The notes under the pieces are model-generated. The model did no database searches. It saw only the letters and a list, made by a program, of their open reading frames with translations, and was not told where the DNA came from. From Candidatus Heimdallarchaeota archaeon (GTDB lineage Archaea; Asgardarchaeota; Heimdallarchaeia; JABLTI01): a DNA stretch of 6,432 nt. The DNA lies in contig JAUVZH010000160.1 of the NCBI GenBank assembly GCA_030602675.1, forward strand, positions 1-6,432. Direction: 5' to 3'. Of this stretch, positions 5,690 to 6,432 are shown piece after piece (position 1 is the stretch's first letter; each line of letters begins with the position of its first letter). Both the position numbers and the translations under genes were made by a program.

Positions 5690-6432
5690 ATGAATGAATT
5701 TTTTAAAAGAGAATTTAAAGTTGGTTGGAAATTGGCTTCCAGTAAATCTTACATAGTAAAGAATCTAAAGGTACCTCCAGATTTAGAAATTAAAAACCAA
5801 TATTTTTCAAAAAGACAAAAAATCTTCTCTTATAATCTTAAGTCTCTAAAAATAAAGGAACACTTAGAAACAGAAGAAAAAATAATACTCATTCGTCCTT
5901 GTGATGCCATAGCTTTGGAATATATTGACAAAGTAATGCTAGAGGAACCACATGACCCTCAGTATAAGAAAATGAGAGAGCTAAATATTTTTGCAGTCGT
6001 AAATTGCTTAGAAACCTGCGAAAAGGGTTTCTGTGTGTCAACAGGTGGGAGCTTGATTAATAGTGGATTGGGTGATCTTGAATTAACTCCTCTTGAAAAG
6101 GAAACTTTTCTCGTTGAAGTGTTAACTGAAAAAGGAGAAAATTATGTTAAGAAGCTAGCATTAAAGGAAGCCACTGAAGAACAAATCAAAAAGTGTATCA
6201 AAGCAAAAAAGAAAGCAATAGAAAATCCTGGTCAGAATATTATTGAAATTCCTACACCTGAACAAATAAGAGCAATCCCACTTGAAGAATGGGAAAAAAT
6301 TGCTTCAGGTTGTTTGGAATGTGGGTTCTGTAATTATTCTTGTCCAACATGTACTTGTTATGCAGAAACCCATGCTGAAAGAGGATCAGCTAATTTTTCC
6401 AAAATAAGAGTATGGGATGCATGTGTTTTAGA
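5690..6432 (+). CDS. HydB/AsrA-like iron-sulfur electron-transfer protein, paralogue of hydB, C-terminus cut by window edge
   Basis: The frame runs open from an ATG at 5690 to the window end, giving 247 residues. A TAA codon immediately before the ATG fixes the earliest possible start. The protein shares the signature blocks of HydB: IRPCD with C71 (C100 in HydB), NCLETCEKGFC with C106, C110 and C115, a [4Fe-4S] site C208, C211, C214, C218 followed by PTCTCY (C221, C223), and WDAC (C245). RPCD comes about 30 residues earlier than in HydB, so the N-terminus is shorter. The second ferredoxin site expected at about 70 residues further on would lie beyond the edge. The sequence is clearly diverged, lysine-rich, and not a recent duplication. 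It is transcribed away from hydBGDA. By family it could be the beta subunit of a second group 3b hydrogenase, an AsrA-type subunit, or a partner of a heterodisulfide-reductase-like complex; the next genes would decide. Family membership is well supported, function is not. Confidence 0.85.
   Translation, partial: MNEFFKREFKVGWKLASSKSYIVKNLKVPPDLEIKNQYFSKRQKIFSYNLKSLKIKEHLETEEKIILIRPCDAIALEYIDKVMLEEPHDPQYKKMRELNIFAVVNCLETCEKGFCVSTGGSLINSGLGDLELTPLEKETFLVEVLTEKGENYVKKLALKEATEEQIKKCIKAKKKAIENPGQNIIEIPTPEQIRAIPLEEWEKIASGCLECGFCNYSCPTCTCYAETHAERGSANFSKIRVWDACVL

Overview
The window is AT-rich DNA carrying a complete four-gene [NiFe] hydrogenase operon on the minus strand. It is flanked by two genes that run off the window edges. 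The operon order is beta, gamma, delta, alpha (hydB-hydG-hydD-hydA). This is the arrangement of the archaeal group 3b NAD(P)-linked hydrogenase, also called sulfhydrogenase, best known from Pyrococcus furiosus. Strong GGAG/GAGGTGA ribosome-binding sites and TATA-like boxes fit an archaeon. A leaderless-looking promoter in front of the right-hand gene fits as well. The low GC and the poor match to typical Thermococcales base composition make an anaerobic mesophilic archaeon, for example an Asgard/Lokiarchaeia-like lineage, a reasonable guess. The sequence does not prove it, and group 3b enzymes also occur in bacteria.

Layout, left to right. (1) Positions 1-1250, minus: the N-terminal 416 residues of a membrane-anchored M48-type zinc metalloprotease. 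It has a multi-pass membrane domain, a five-unit ~20-residue helical repeat, then an HELVH catalytic motif close to the window edge. (2) 1251-1423: a 173-bp spacer with a 13-bp hairpin just after hydA and the presumed promoter and RBS of the protease gene. (3) 1424-5456, minus: hydB, hydG, hydD, hydA, packed with gaps of -1 to 13 bases. (4) 5457-5689: a 233-bp divergent intergenic region with candidate promoters in both directions. (5) 5690-6432, plus: the first 247 residues of a second, divergent HydB/AsrA-like iron-sulfur protein, cut by the window edge.

How the genes work together: by homology, HydG binds FAD and NAD(P)H and carries a [2Fe-2S] cluster. HydB relays electrons through several [4Fe-4S] clusters. 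HydD is the small subunit with the proximal cluster chain. HydA holds the NiFe site. Together they should form a soluble cytoplasmic enzyme that interconverts H2 and NAD(P)H, and possibly reduces polysulfide. The divergent HydB paralogue suggests that a second related electron-transfer complex begins just beyond the right edge.

Three start sites in the operon are best read differently from the longest open frame: hydA at 2725, hydG at 4411, and hydD at a GTG at 3551. The evidence is ribosome-binding-site placement and where homology begins. I see no CRISPR array, RNA gene, insertion sequence or phage gene. The least familiar items are the architecture of the M48 protein and the divergent hydB paralogue.
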